From contig DOKP01000035.1 in the NCBI GenBank assembly GCA_003510795.1, positions 1 to 10,375 of the forward strand: DNA of 10,375 nt. Direction: 5' to 3'. The translations under genes were made by a program, and so were the position numbers. A model generated the notes under the pieces. That model made no database searches and was not told the origin of the DNA. It worked only from the letters and a program-made list of their open reading frames with translations. Each line of letters begins with the position of its first letter. Within the stretch, counting starts at the first letter, position 1. This stretch comes from Candidatus Moraniibacteriota bacterium (lineage in GTDB: Bacteria; Patescibacteriota; Minisyncoccia; Moranbacterales; UBA9337). Shown here one piece after another: positions 1-6,253 of the stretch.

Positions 1-22
1 ACAATATAGCCATTTAACAATT

Positions 23-778
23 TTAATGTGCTTCCGCCGACATCTTAAAAAACACCAACGTCAACATCGCAAACACCAACGCCTGGATAAATCCAACGAA
101 AATTTCCAAAAACAAAAATGGCAACGGGGCCACATATGGAACCAACATTAGCATCACCGTGAGCAATACCTCTCCCGCAAAAACATTTCCAAATAAACGA
201 AATGAAAAGGATACCACCTTGGCAAATTCAGAAATTATTTCCAGCACTCCCACAAAAGTTCCGATAAAATAAGGTTTTTTAAAAGGGTTCACTAAAAATT
301 TTCCCATATAGCGTTTTTTTCCAATGATCGCAATTCCCATAATCTGCGCGGTAATTACTGAAATCAAAGCTAATGATAATGTCATATTAAGATCAGCGCT
401 CCCGCTTCTGATAAACGGCACCAATACTTCTTCTCCGTGATGTATTTGATTGACTCCCAAAGTTCCTCCGGGAATAAGAGCTGGAATCAAGCCTATCCAA
501 TTGGACATAATTACAAAAATAAAAATAGTCGCCACGAATGGAAAAAACTTTTTACTCTGCTCTCTGCTTCCAGTCACACTATCGGCCAAATTTAAAAGAG
601 CTTCCAACACTGATTCTACAATGTTTTGAAAGCCCTTAGGTTTTTTGGATAAATTTTTGTGCAAATATAATGAAGCGGTAATAATGATAATGCTGACGAT
701 GGCAGTTGTCAAAACAGAGTTTGTAATAGGAAAACCTAAGACGGTTATTATTAATTCTGGCACTAAAGAAATTTCCAT
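23..778 (-). CDS. atpB: F0F1 ATP synthase subunit a
   Basis: This is the 251-residue membrane subunit a of the F0 sector, which forms the two proton half-channels next to the c-ring. Visible family signatures are the SFRLFGNVFAGE segment, with the essential arginine at residue 194 and Glu203, and the C-terminal helix EIFVGFIQALVFAMLTLVFF with Gln232. About five or six hydrophobic segments are present and the length is normal. The gene lies 11 bp after the atpZ-like gene, so the two are surely co-transcribed; subunit c would be expected beyond the left edge. The start at 778 is the only sensible one. The upstream sequence has at best a weak GAG about 12 nt before ATG. Identification is firm from the motifs. 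Confidence 0.97.
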   Translation of the reverse strand: MEISLVPELIITVLGFPITNSVLTTAIVSIIIITASLYLHKNLSKKPKGFQNIVESVLEALLNLADSVTGSREQSKKFFPFVATIFIFVIMSNWIGLIPALIPGGTLGVNQIHHGEEVLVPFIRSGSADLNMTLSLALISVITAQIMGIAIIGKKRYMGKFLVNPFKKPYFIGTFVGVLEIISEFAKVVSFSFRLFGNVFAGEVLLTVMLMLVPYVAPLPFLFLEIFVGFIQALVFAMLTLVFFKMSAEAH

Positions 779-789
779 AAAAATAAACT

Positions 790-1047
790 CTATTTATTAT
801 CAATAATATCTGTCGTTTTTTTATAAATCCAGTAAGTTGAAACTACAATTGAAATAACAATACCTAAAAGGAGAAACCATGGGGATGAATCTAGTTTCTT
901 GTCTATCACTCTGCCCACTAGAGCTAACACCACAATCGGAACTGCCACTATATAACCCAGCTCAAACGCCAAAGAAAAAACAGACACTTTATCCGTTTTA
1001 GTATTTTTCATCTCTTTATTATTTCTTTTTAAATCTTCTTTAAACAT
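790..1047 (-). CDS. atpZ: AtpZ/AtpI-like small membrane protein of the ATP synthase operon
   Basis: This 85-residue protein has two transmembrane helices, about residues 23-45 and 57-75, joined by the loop GRVIDKKLDSSPW. A Gly/Asp-containing loop between two helices directly before atpB is typical of the AtpZ/AtpI family, thought to help c-ring assembly or ion supply to the ATP synthase. The N-terminal 20 residues are lysine- and asparagine-rich and probably cytoplasmic. The start is uncertain. The first ATG (1047) sits exactly where transcription from the strong upstream promoter should begin, implying a leaderless message. Met13 (1011) is the alternative but has no good SD. Function rests on family pattern and position, since sequence conservation in this family is low. 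Confidence 0.82.
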   Translation of the reverse strand: MFKEDLKRNNKEMKNTKTDKVSVFSLAFELGYIVAVPIVVLALVGRVIDKKLDSSPWFLLLGIVISIVVSTYWIYKKTTDIIDNK

Positions 1048-1052
1048 AGTCT

Positions 1053-1081
1053 ATTATAGTCTCTAAAAGTAAAAAAGTCAA
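1053..1081 (-). promoter_or_regulatory. Sigma70-type promoter of the atp operon
   Basis: On the minus strand TTGACT (1076-1081) is followed by a 17-bp spacer and a perfect TATAAT (1053-1058). Only five bases (AGACT) separate the -10 box from the ATG at 1047, so the expected start of transcription is at or next to the A of that codon. Confidence 0.85.
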
Positions 1082-1115
1082 ATTTCGGTATTCTCTACGA
1101 GATTTCTTTACAAAT

Positions 1116-1140
1116 TACGAATTAGTACGAATATACGAAT
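1116..1140. repeat. Three TACGAAT words
   Basis: TACGAAT occurs at 1116-1122, 1126-1132 and 1134-1140, 35 to 60 bp upstream of the atp promoter -35 box. The copies are not evenly spaced (10 and 8 bp), so a simple tandem repeat is unlikely. It could be a dispersed intergenic word or a set of binding sites; the sequence does not decide. Confidence 0.4.
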
Positions 1141-1194
1141 CCTCCCCTCTCCCTCTTGTACCCAAGGGGGAGGTGTCCGATAGGACAGAGAGGG
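1141..1194. repeat. GC-rich folded repeat element
   Basis: This island in AT-rich surroundings has several nested inverted repeats. CCTCCCC (1141-1147) pairs with GGGGAGG (1167-1173). TGTCC (1174-1178) pairs with GGACA (1183-1187) over a GATA loop. CCCTCT (1145-1150) can instead pair with AGAGGG (1189-1194). It codes for nothing and lies just beyond a terminator. From memory it resembles palindromic intergenic repeats of Patescibacteria genomes, which I cannot verify here. Confidence 0.55.
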
Positions 1195-1220
1195 TTTTAA
1201 AATTTTAGTTTTTTACTCAT

Positions 1221-1255
1221 TAAAAGAGGCTCCGTCAGATATCCGACAAAGCCCC
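1221..1255 (-). terminator. Intrinsic terminator of the duplicated-domain gene
   Basis: On the minus strand GGGGCTTTGTCGGAT (1255 to 1241) pairs along its full 15 bp with the downstream arm (1240 to 1226), using a few G-U pairs, and a short T run follows (1225-1222). It starts 18 bp after the stop codon of the gene ending at 1274. Confidence 0.85.
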
Positions 1256-1273
1256 GCACTACATGATTCGAAC

Positions 1274-1936
1274 TTATGGTTCAGGATTTTTTTCGTTATC
1301 CCGCCTGATGGCTTCCATCAGAATAATCAAAGCCTTACGGACTCTTTTCGATTTTCCTCCACCGAAAGAATTTCGAAAACGCAATTCTCTATGCTTACCT
1401 GGATAGATGGCAATATGGATATCGGAATTTCCCGAAGAATCTATGGCTAAAGACAAATATTGGCTGGGATCATCGCTTCCATCGATATCGTCCTGTCTTT
1501 GTTTATAAAGCTTCCCGATATCAACCGTTTCTATCCAATAACTATCCTCTAAAATAAAATCCAGCGCTTCTGAAATATTTTCGTCGCTATAGATTTTACT
1601 TTCCACTAAAGATTTTTCATTGTCTCTTCTGATAGCCTCCATTAGAACTACCAGCGCTCTGAAAGTTCGCGGTGATTGCCCTCCTCCTCCACGATTGCGG
1701 AAACGCCACTCATCATCTTTTTTCTTGGGAGGGATACTGATACTGACATCACTCACGAAATCAATATATAAAGATAAATATTGGGCTGGATCATTTTTAT
1801 CATCCTTCTCTCCATTTATTCCGTCATGCCTGCGCATATATTGGAAATCTGTCTCCAGTGAGCTTATTGAATAACTACTTTCTAAAAGTACTTCTAGCGC
1901 TATCCCCATTTTACTATTATTTTGAGGTTCTTTCAT
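1274..1936 (-). CDS. Unknown protein made of two copies of one ~95-residue domain
   Basis: I do not recognise this 220-residue protein. Residues about 13-109 and 124-217 are an internal duplication. Both copies share DP(A/S)QYLSLxID, then a short beta-like hydrophobic stretch, then (W/L)RFRN, a glycine run, and the identical C-terminal block ALxxLMEAIRRDNEK. No signal peptide or membrane segment is visible, so it is probably cytoplasmic. The start at 1936 was chosen because an exact AGGAGG lies 8 nt upstream. An earlier in-frame ATG at 1957 lies upstream of that AGGAGG and was rejected. It has its own promoter and terminator and is divergent from the membrane protein gene at 2209. Hydrophobic-charged alternation suggests an alpha/beta fold; no function can be assigned. 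Confidence 0.85.
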   Translation of the reverse strand: MKEPQNNSKMGIALEVLLESSYSISSLETDFQYMRRHDGINGEKDDKNDPAQYLSLYIDFVSDVSISIPPKKKDDEWRFRNRGGGGQSPRTFRALVVLMEAIRRDNEKSLVESKIYSDENISEALDFILEDSYWIETVDIGKLYKQRQDDIDGSDDPSQYLSLAIDSSGNSDIHIAIYPGKHRELRFRNSFGGGKSKRVRKALIILMEAIRRDNEKNPEP

Positions 1937-1944
1937 CTCCCTTA

Positions 1945-1950
1945 CCTCCT
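1945..1950 (-). promoter_or_regulatory. Strong SD that fixes the start at 1936
   Basis: A perfect AGGAGG lies 8 nt before ATG 1936. It falls inside the longer reading frame that begins at 1957, which argues that the longer form is not the real one. Confidence 0.8.
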
Positions 1951-1999
1951 GATCCATATTTTAATAATATAAAAAAACTATCCGTTTCTACAGTAGCTC

Positions 2000-2028
2000 A
2001 TTATGGCAAGAGTACTGCAAAAAGTCAA
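2000..2028 (-). promoter_or_regulatory. Promoter of the duplicated-domain gene
   Basis: On the minus strand TTGACT (2023-2028), a 17-bp spacer and CATAAT (2000-2005) make a near-consensus sigma70 promoter. Transcription should begin near 1993 and give a leader of about 57 nt. Confidence 0.8.
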
Positions 2029-2101
2029 ACTTAAAAACAATAATTAACCACCTGAACTAATTTTATCTAATTAAAATTTGGGCTGAAATCACCTTACTGC
2101 G

Positions 2102-2130
2102 TTGACAATATTCTAATGAAACATTACTCT
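2102..2130 (+). promoter_or_regulatory. Probable promoter of the signal-peptide membrane protein
   Basis: A perfect TTGACA (2102-2107) is followed at 17 bp by TACTCT (2125-2130), a poor -10 box. No better -10 sits at a workable distance. The leader would be about 70 nt. The weak -10 may mean activator dependence or a different start site. Confidence 0.5.
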
Positions 2131-2195
2131 GTATACAAACATCCGTATCTTAATAAATATCGGCTAAAGTCGATCACATCAACCCATTGCTCGAA

Positions 2196-2201
2196 AAGGA
2201 G
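2196..2201 (+). promoter_or_regulatory. SD that fixes the start at 2209
   Basis: AAGGAG lies 7 nt before ATG 2209. The upstream in-frame ATG at 2116 has no SD and lies within or next to the promoter, so it is rejected. Confidence 0.85.
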
Positions 2202-2208
2202 ACTTACC

Positions 2209-3027
2209 ATGAAAAAAATAATTGTTATCTTTATCGGCTTAATTTTATTATCATCCTGGATTGATCTCGCAGTTGCCGGAAACACCATATTCTTGGAAGG
2301 TGAGGATTTAGTGATTTATGTCCCTCCTGCGCCACCAGAAGAAATTCAACGCTACGCAAATCCGTTTGATTCATCGGTTTCGGCTGATGAAATTGCACCT
2401 GAGATTGCAATCCAACTTCTCAAGGGAGAAATTGAACAATATTCCCCAGAAGAAAATAGAGCTACAGAAATTCGAAAGCTTTTATTTTGGCACCTCCCAT
2501 TGCAATGCGAAGCCACCGACTTAAGTTGGGTGTTTAAGCTTAACGAAAATGGAAAAATATCCAAAATTCAATCTTCAAAAACGGAGACCCGAACAATTCT
2601 TTGGTCATTGGATTTCATCTGTCGAGCCCTACCTATAGCTTTGCTTTTTTCGGGAATCTTTTTTGCTAGTGATACGCTATCTCGTAGAGAGATAATAGCT
2701 CAATGTGTTATCCTCGTTGTCATTACCACTAGCATCATTTTGATTAGTGAGCTGCATACAGAAAACGGAATCTTTATCCCGCTTTTATTGTGTTTGCTCA
2801 TACCCATATTTTTTAATTGGATGAGTAGTTCAGCAATCATTTTGACCGGATTTGTAAACCTCCTTACAATATCTATTTGTGGTTGGAAAAATTCGGCCAC
2901 GATAGAATACACTGGTTTGATGATTGCCATTGTAGTGCTTTCTTTTTTGACTCGACGTTACTGCGACAAAAAATTCCCTCGCAAAGATGAAGGAGATGCT
3001 TTCGAAAATCTCCCTGCTAGCGAATAA
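2209..3027 (+). CDS. Unknown secreted/membrane protein: signal peptide, outer domain, four or five membrane helices
   Basis: I do not recognise this 272-residue protein. The N-terminus is a clear signal peptide: MKK, a hydrophobic core, then LAVAG at about 20-24 as a likely cleavage site. Residues about 25-125 are polar and include a proline-rich VPPAPPEE segment and one cysteine (100); they are predicted outside the membrane. Four or five hydrophobic helices follow, near 129-152, 161-181, 188-224 (perhaps two) and 232-248, and then a charged tail of about 25 residues. An exported N-terminal domain on a helical bundle could suit a sensor, transport accessory or envelope protein, but no motif decides. 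It is divergent from the duplicated-domain gene and has its own SD and terminator. Confidence 0.8.
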   Translation: MKKIIVIFIGLILLSSWIDLAVAGNTIFLEGEDLVIYVPPAPPEEIQRYANPFDSSVSADEIAPEIAIQLLKGEIEQYSPEENRATEIRKLLFWHLPLQCEATDLSWVFKLNENGKISKIQSSKTETRTILWSLDFICRALPIALLFSGIFFASDTLSRREIIAQCVILVVITTSIILISELHTENGIFIPLLLCLLIPIFFNWMSSSAIILTGFVNLLTISICGWKNSATIEYTGLMIAIVVLSFLTRRYCDKKFPRKDEGDAFENLPASE

Positions 3028-3047
3028 TTTATCGCGCAATGCACCAA

Positions 3048-3091
3048 AAAACCGCTCCTTCGGAAAACTGAAGGTTGCGGTTTTATTTTTT
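3048..3091 (+). terminator. Intrinsic terminator of the signal-peptide membrane protein
   Basis: AAAACCGC (3048-3055) pairs with GCGGTTTT (3077-3084), and the inner CCTTC (3057-3061) pairs with GAAGG (3070-3074). The run TTTTATTTTTT follows directly. It lies 20 bp after the stop codon. Confidence 0.88.
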
Positions 3092-3100
3092 AGTCGAACA

Positions 3101-3130
3101 AAAAACTCTCCCATTTCTAGAAGAGTTTTT
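3101..3130 (-). terminator. Intrinsic terminator of groEL
   Basis: AAAAACTCT (3101-3109) pairs with AGAGTTTTT (3122-3130), with T-rich sequence on both sides, so it can work in both directions. On the minus strand it follows the groEL stop by about 50 bp. It also backs up the plus-strand terminator just before it. Confidence 0.75.
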
Positions 3131-3158
3131 CAACTCGTTAACTCGCCAATGCGTTAAC
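3131..3158. repeat. Intergenic CGTTAAC-type words
   Basis: This gap holds CAACTCGTTAA (3131-3141) and then GCGTTAAC (3151-3158). The same 11-mer recurs at 9036-9046 beside another gene, so this appears to be a dispersed intergenic word. Confidence 0.4.
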
Positions 3159-3179
3159 TAAACAATAATCAATTTCTAT

Positions 3180-4820
3180 CTAAAACATCCCCGGCATTCC
3201 TCCACCCATCGGTGGCATTTGCGCTCCTTTTTCTTCGGGCAAATCTGTAATCACCGCTTCAGTAGTAAGAAGCATGGCCGAGACAGAAACTGCATTTTCC
3301 AAAGCTGTTCGAGTAACTTTAAGTGGATCAATAATTCCGGACTTTATCATATCATCTTCATATTTATCATCTTTGGCATTATAACCATAGTTAACTTTAT
3401 TGTTTTTAACTATTTCATTTAAAACCACAGCTGCTTCTCTTTTGCCGGCATTAATCACAATTTGTCGAAGCGGTTCGTTTAAGGCTTTAAGCAAAGTATT
3501 GTAACCCGCTTGATATTCATAATCTCCACCAATTTTTTTAGTTGCCAAAGTTGCAACAGCTTTTACAAGAGCTGTTCCTCCGCCAGCCACAATTCCCTCC
3601 GCTACTGCAGCGCGAGTGGCTGCCAAAGCATCATCCATTTTATGTTTCAAATAAGTTTGTTCTGTCTCAGTTACAGCCCCTACTTTAATCACTGCTACTC
3701 CTCCGGCAAGCTTGGCCATTCTTTTACTAAGTTTAGTTTTGTCAAAAGCACTCTCTGATTTTTCAACCAATTTTTTAATCTGAGCTACTCTTTCGTCGAT
3801 TTTATTTTTCTTTCCTTTGCCTCCAATTATCGTCGTATCATCTTTGGAAGAAATAACTTTTTGCGCTTCCCCCAAATCAGATAATTCCACAGTTTCAAGC
3901 TTCATTCCTTTTTCTTCGCTGATCACTTGCGCCCCAGTTAGAACTGCGATATCTTCCAACATATCTTTTTTAGAATCTCCAAATTCAGGCGCTTTGATAG
4001 CCAAGACATTTAATACTCCTCTAAGTTTGTTTACCACCAAAGTGGCCAAAGCCTCTCCACTTAAATCTTCCGCGATAATCACCAACTCCTTTGTTCCTGA
4101 CTTAGTAAGTTTTTCTAAAATAGGAAGAATCTCTGAGATTGAAGAAATTTTCTTATCTGTTACTAGAATTGGCGCTTCTTTAACTTCAGCCGTTTGGTTT
4201 TCAGTATTAGTAATCATATAAGCTGAGATAAAACCTTTGCTAAAATTCATTCCTCTTACAATTTCTTTAGAAATTCCAAAAGTTTGTGACTCTTCTACAG
4301 TTATCACACCATCTTTACCGACTTCTTCCATTACGCCCGCAATCATTTTACCCATCTCTTCATTTTCCGCTGAAATTGTAGCTACTTGCGCGATTTCTTC
4401 GCGAGAAGTTAATTTTTTGGAATTCTTTTTTAAAATATTTATAACATCATTTTTCGCATCCTCCATTCCTTTTCGGATTCCCACTGGGTTAATCCCAGTT
4501 TCAACATATTTTAAACCCTCGCTAATTAAAGCTTGAGCAATTACAGTCGAAGTGGTTGTGCCGTCTCCCGCCGTATCATTGGTTTTATTGGCCACTTCTT
4601 TTATGAGAGATGCTCCCACATTTTCAAATTTATCTTCCAACTCTATTTCTCTAGCGATGCTCACGCCGTCATTTGTAATAGTGGGAGTTCCATAACCTTT
4701 ATCCAAAATAACATTTCGTCCTTTTGGTCCCAAGGTTCCTTTAACCACATTAGCGACCTGATCAATTCCTGATTTAATTTTTTTTCTTGCATCCGCATCA
4801 TATTTTATTTGCTTGCTCAT
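3180..4820 (-). CDS. groEL: 60 kDa chaperonin GroEL
   Basis: This 546-residue group I chaperonin forms the double-ring folding chamber and uses ATP. Signatures include TLGPKGRNV near 29-37, TNDGV with Asp51, AGDGTTT at 84-90 with Asp86, and DDALAATRAAVAEGIVAGGG with the ATPase aspartate at 397. MLLTTEAVITDLPEE lies near the end. The tail is a short GGGMPGMF rather than the long GGM repeat of Escherichia coli. Length is normal. The start at 4820 matches the family N-terminus (MSKQIKYDADAR). No SD is visible before it, and a 152-bp gap separates it from the CIRCE operator. No groES gene is adjacent. Identification is certain; heat-shock control by HrcA follows from the operator. Confidence 0.99.
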   Translation of the reverse strand: MSKQIKYDADARKKIKSGIDQVANVVKGTLGPKGRNVILDKGYGTPTITNDGVSIAREIELEDKFENVGASLIKEVANKTNDTAGDGTTTSTVIAQALISEGLKYVETGINPVGIRKGMEDAKNDVINILKKNSKKLTSREEIAQVATISAENEEMGKMIAGVMEEVGKDGVITVEESQTFGISKEIVRGMNFSKGFISAYMITNTENQTAEVKEAPILVTDKKISSISEILPILEKLTKSGTKELVIIAEDLSGEALATLVVNKLRGVLNVLAIKAPEFGDSKKDMLEDIAVLTGAQVISEEKGMKLETVELSDLGEAQKVISSKDDTTIIGGKGKKNKIDERVAQIKKLVEKSESAFDKTKLSKRMAKLAGGVAVIKVGAVTETEQTYLKHKMDDALAATRAAVAEGIVAGGGTALVKAVATLATKKIGGDYEYQAGYNTLLKALNEPLRQIVINAGKREAAVVLNEIVKNNKVNYGYNAKDDKYEDDMIKSGIIDPLKVTRTALENAVSVSAMLLTTEAVITDLPEEKGAQMPPMGGGMPGMF

Positions 4821-4972
4821 AATAGTTCATAGAACATATAACATGAAGTATGAAACATCTCTATTGTTTCAAAATTACACATCATATATTTATTGTTATG
4901 TATTTTATTCTATATTTATAATTTTTTATGCTCTATGTTAATATGTTAAAATGTTAATATGTTTTAATGACA
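4821..4972 (-). other. Long AT-rich groEL leader with a 16-bp repeat
   Basis: The transcript leader between CIRCE and ATG is very AT-rich and has no SD and no credible small gene. It contains ATGTTAATATGTT twice (plus strand 4935-4947 and 4951-4963) and a small GTTC-ATA-GAAC hairpin just before the start. It may keep the start region unstructured, or be repeat-derived filler. Confidence 0.5.
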
Positions 4973-4999
4973 TTAGCACTCTCCTCCCCCAACTGCTAA
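4973..4999. promoter_or_regulatory. CIRCE operator (HrcA binding site)
   Basis: TTAGCACTC (4973-4981), a 9-bp spacer and AACTGCTAA (4991-4999) match the CIRCE pattern TTAGCACTC-N9-GAGTGCTAA. The first arm is perfect and the second matches 7 of 9. It lies directly downstream of the groEL -10 box, the classic position for repression by HrcA. hrcA itself is not in the window. Confidence 0.92.
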
Positions 5000-5002
5000 C
5001 TT

Positions 5003-5031
5003 ATCTTATTAAATTTTAACCCTTTCGTCAA
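5003..5031 (-). promoter_or_regulatory. groEL promoter
   Basis: On the minus strand TTGACG (5026-5031), a 17-bp spacer and TAAGAT (5003-5008) form a sigma70-type promoter. The start of transcription would fall near 4996, inside CIRCE, and give a leader of about 175 nt. Confidence 0.82.
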
Positions 5032-5040
5032 GATTTTTTA

Positions 5041-5087
5041 AAAAAAATAAAAAGGAGTTCTATCGAAAATCCGACGAACTCCTTTTT
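5041..5087 (-). terminator. Intrinsic terminator of the lipoprotein gene
   Basis: AAAAAGGAGTTC (5049-5060) pairs with GAACTCCTTTTT (5076-5087), and an inner GTCG/CGAT stem extends it. On the minus strand a long T-rich run follows (5053 down to 5041). It ends just before the groEL promoter and so insulates it. Confidence 0.9.
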
Positions 5088-5102
5088 GTGCGTTATGCAC
5101 CG

Positions 5103-5498
5103 TTATTTTTGACAGGAGATAACTTCCCCGTCAGCATCAAAGAAAAATCCTTCGTTGGGGTCGATGGTGCTCCCATATTTTCCCCAAAAATTAGCGTGAA
5201 CCATGTAGCCCCGACCCAGTGTCATTTTTCCGCTTTCCAAAGAATTTTTGGGACAATACGCCCACGAAGTCTCTTTACCCGGTCCCTGGAAAAGACACCT
5301 GTCGTAATAATATTTTCCGTGAAGTATCCTCGGGGCTATCGCCACCAATGTAAGACATGTATCTATGGTGCTATTTCTATTAACATGATCTTCTATGCCT
5401 GCTCTGATATGAGCAACGCCATTATAACAACCACCGAGAAGCGTAGCGAAAATAAAAACAAAACCCCAGGATACTGCTAAAAGTATAGACCTTTTCAT
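5103..5498 (-). CDS. Unknown small lipoprotein
   Basis: I do not recognise this 131-residue protein beyond its export signal. MKRS is followed by a hydrophobic stretch to LLGGC, a lipobox with the lipidated cysteine at residue 24. Four more cysteines (48, 68, 82, 129) could form two disulfides outside the cell. The rest is rich in aromatic residues and glycine, with no repeat. The start at 5498 was chosen because AGGGAG lies 6 nt upstream. The in-frame ATG at 5504 directly abuts the SD and would add only two residues. It has a perfect-consensus promoter and a strong terminator, so it is probably well expressed as a single gene. It is divergent from the CxxC protein gene at 5717. Confidence 0.82.
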   Translation of the reverse strand: MKRSILLAVSWGFVFIFATLLGGCYNGVAHIRAGIEDHVNRNSTIDTCLTLVAIAPRILHGKYYYDRCLFQGPGKETSWAYCPKNSLESGKMTLGRGYMVHANFWGKYGSTIDPNEGFFFDADGEVISCQK

Positions 5499-5504
5499 GA
5501 TCAT

Positions 5505-5510
5505 CTCCCT
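5505..5510 (-). promoter_or_regulatory. SD that fixes the start at 5498
   Basis: AGGGAG is 6 nt from ATG 5498 but directly touches ATG 5504, so it can only serve the downstream start. Confidence 0.75.
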
Positions 5511-5557
5511 TATTTATAGACTTAATTAAATAACGCTCCATAATTTCATAACTTTAT

Positions 5558-5586
5558 ATTATACACCTAAAATGGCTTATTGTCAA
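5558..5586 (-). promoter_or_regulatory. Perfect consensus promoter of the lipoprotein gene
   Basis: On the minus strand TTGACA (5581-5586), exactly 17 bp, and TATAAT (5558-5563) match the sigma70 consensus at all twelve positions. The leader is about 53 nt. Confidence 0.92.
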
Positions 5587-5633
5587 ACGACAAAACACAC
5601 GTTCAAAACCCTATGTTTAAAGCCCCTATTCCC

Positions 5634-5662
5634 TTGCATTATATCGCCACCCTTGGTATATT
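5634..5662 (+). promoter_or_regulatory. Promoter of the CxxC protein gene
   Basis: TTGCAT (5634-5639), a 17-bp spacer and TATATT (5657-5662) make a near-consensus promoter. It is divergent from the lipoprotein promoter, with 47 bp between the two -35 boxes. The start of transcription would be near 5669. Confidence 0.82.
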
Positions 5663-5704
5663 CAAAATAGTACTTACTAGATTGAGCGGTTCAAACCACA
5701 CAAA

Positions 5705-5710
5705 AAGGAG
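5705..5710 (+). promoter_or_regulatory. SD of the CxxC protein gene
   Basis: AAGGAG lies 6 nt before ATG 5717 and supports this start. Confidence 0.82.
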
Positions 5711-5716
5711 ATAGAC

Positions 5717-6229
5717 ATGGGCGAGTTAATAATTAATGGCGGAACAGTGATTATATATCCAACTAAAATCACCGGCCTCCTCGAAGCAATTATACATTGT
5801 TCGCACTGTGGCAAAAAAATTGAAAAAGAAACATGGACAGATTCACGTCAAAGTCCAACCTATGCAATGTCGCCTCCGGAAGATTGTGTCAGAGTAATTT
5901 TTGGAATTCACCCAGAAATTTATTCGTCGCAAACTGAATCAGTTCCGGCGATTTTTACACCGGTGTATTTTTGCAAAGAATGTGAAGAGGAATACCATAT
6001 AATTGCTTCATTGCTACAGATATTTTTATCCTTTGAGCCCATGATACATCCGGAGTCAAATAGCCAATTTGATCCTGAGCGCGGTTGCTGGATAACGATT
6101 TGGCCACTAGACCAGCAATCACAACCAAGTTGGCCAATAGACTATCAAGTAAATCTCTCAACTTTTCGAGAAATTGCCAAAAAGTTGATGGCCATTTCAG
6201 AAAATCCATTTTGCGTTTTTGGGAGGTAG
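5717..6229 (+). CDS. Unknown protein with two CxxC motifs, possibly zinc-binding
   Basis: I do not recognise this 170-residue protein. It has CSHCGKK (Cys28, Cys31) and FCKEC (Cys86, Cys89), a spacing that could hold one zinc ion as a split ribbon with a 54-residue insert. There is no signal peptide or clear membrane helix, so it is probably cytoplasmic. The C-terminal part has tryptophan-proline patches (WPLDQQ, SWPIDY) and then a helix-like end. It has its own promoter, SD and terminator and is divergent from the lipoprotein gene. CxxC pairs occur in many unrelated proteins, so zinc binding is an inference and no reaction or partner can be named. Confidence 0.8.
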   Translation: MGELIINGGTVIIYPTKITGLLEAIIHCSHCGKKIEKETWTDSRQSPTYAMSPPEDCVRVIFGIHPEIYSSQTESVPAIFTPVYFCKECEEEYHIIASLLQIFLSFEPMIHPESNSQFDPERGCWITIWPLDQQSQPSWPIDYQVNLSTFREIAKKLMAISENPFCVFGR

Positions 6230-6253
6230 CGCGAAATGCACAAACATCAGATC

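Noticed and set aside
1251..1285. GTTCGAATC on the minus strand, like the T-loop of a tRNA 3' end, as a possible tRNA or attachment site
   Set aside because: The T-stem pairs poorly, the upstream part is an intact coding region, and no matching direct repeat was found elsewhere in the window.
1257..1957. Toxin-antitoxin reading of the divergent pair at 1274 and 2209
   Set aside because: The genes are divergent, far larger than typical toxin-antitoxin components, and show no known toxin or DNA-binding motif.
2116..2208. N-terminal extension of the membrane protein from ATG 2116
   Set aside because: It has no SD, overlaps the promoter region and would bury the signal peptide 31 residues inside the protein.
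2830..3114. 94-residue minus-strand frame opposite the membrane protein end
   Set aside because: It spans two terminator hairpins and lies opposite a better-supported gene.
3219..4772. Several open frames on the plus strand opposite groEL
   Set aside because: They are the antisense of a certain gene, with no SDs, promoters or family resemblance.
4935..4963. Possible CRISPR-like or tandem array in the groEL leader
   Set aside because: There are only two 13-bp AT-rich copies, with a 3-bp gap and no unique spacers.
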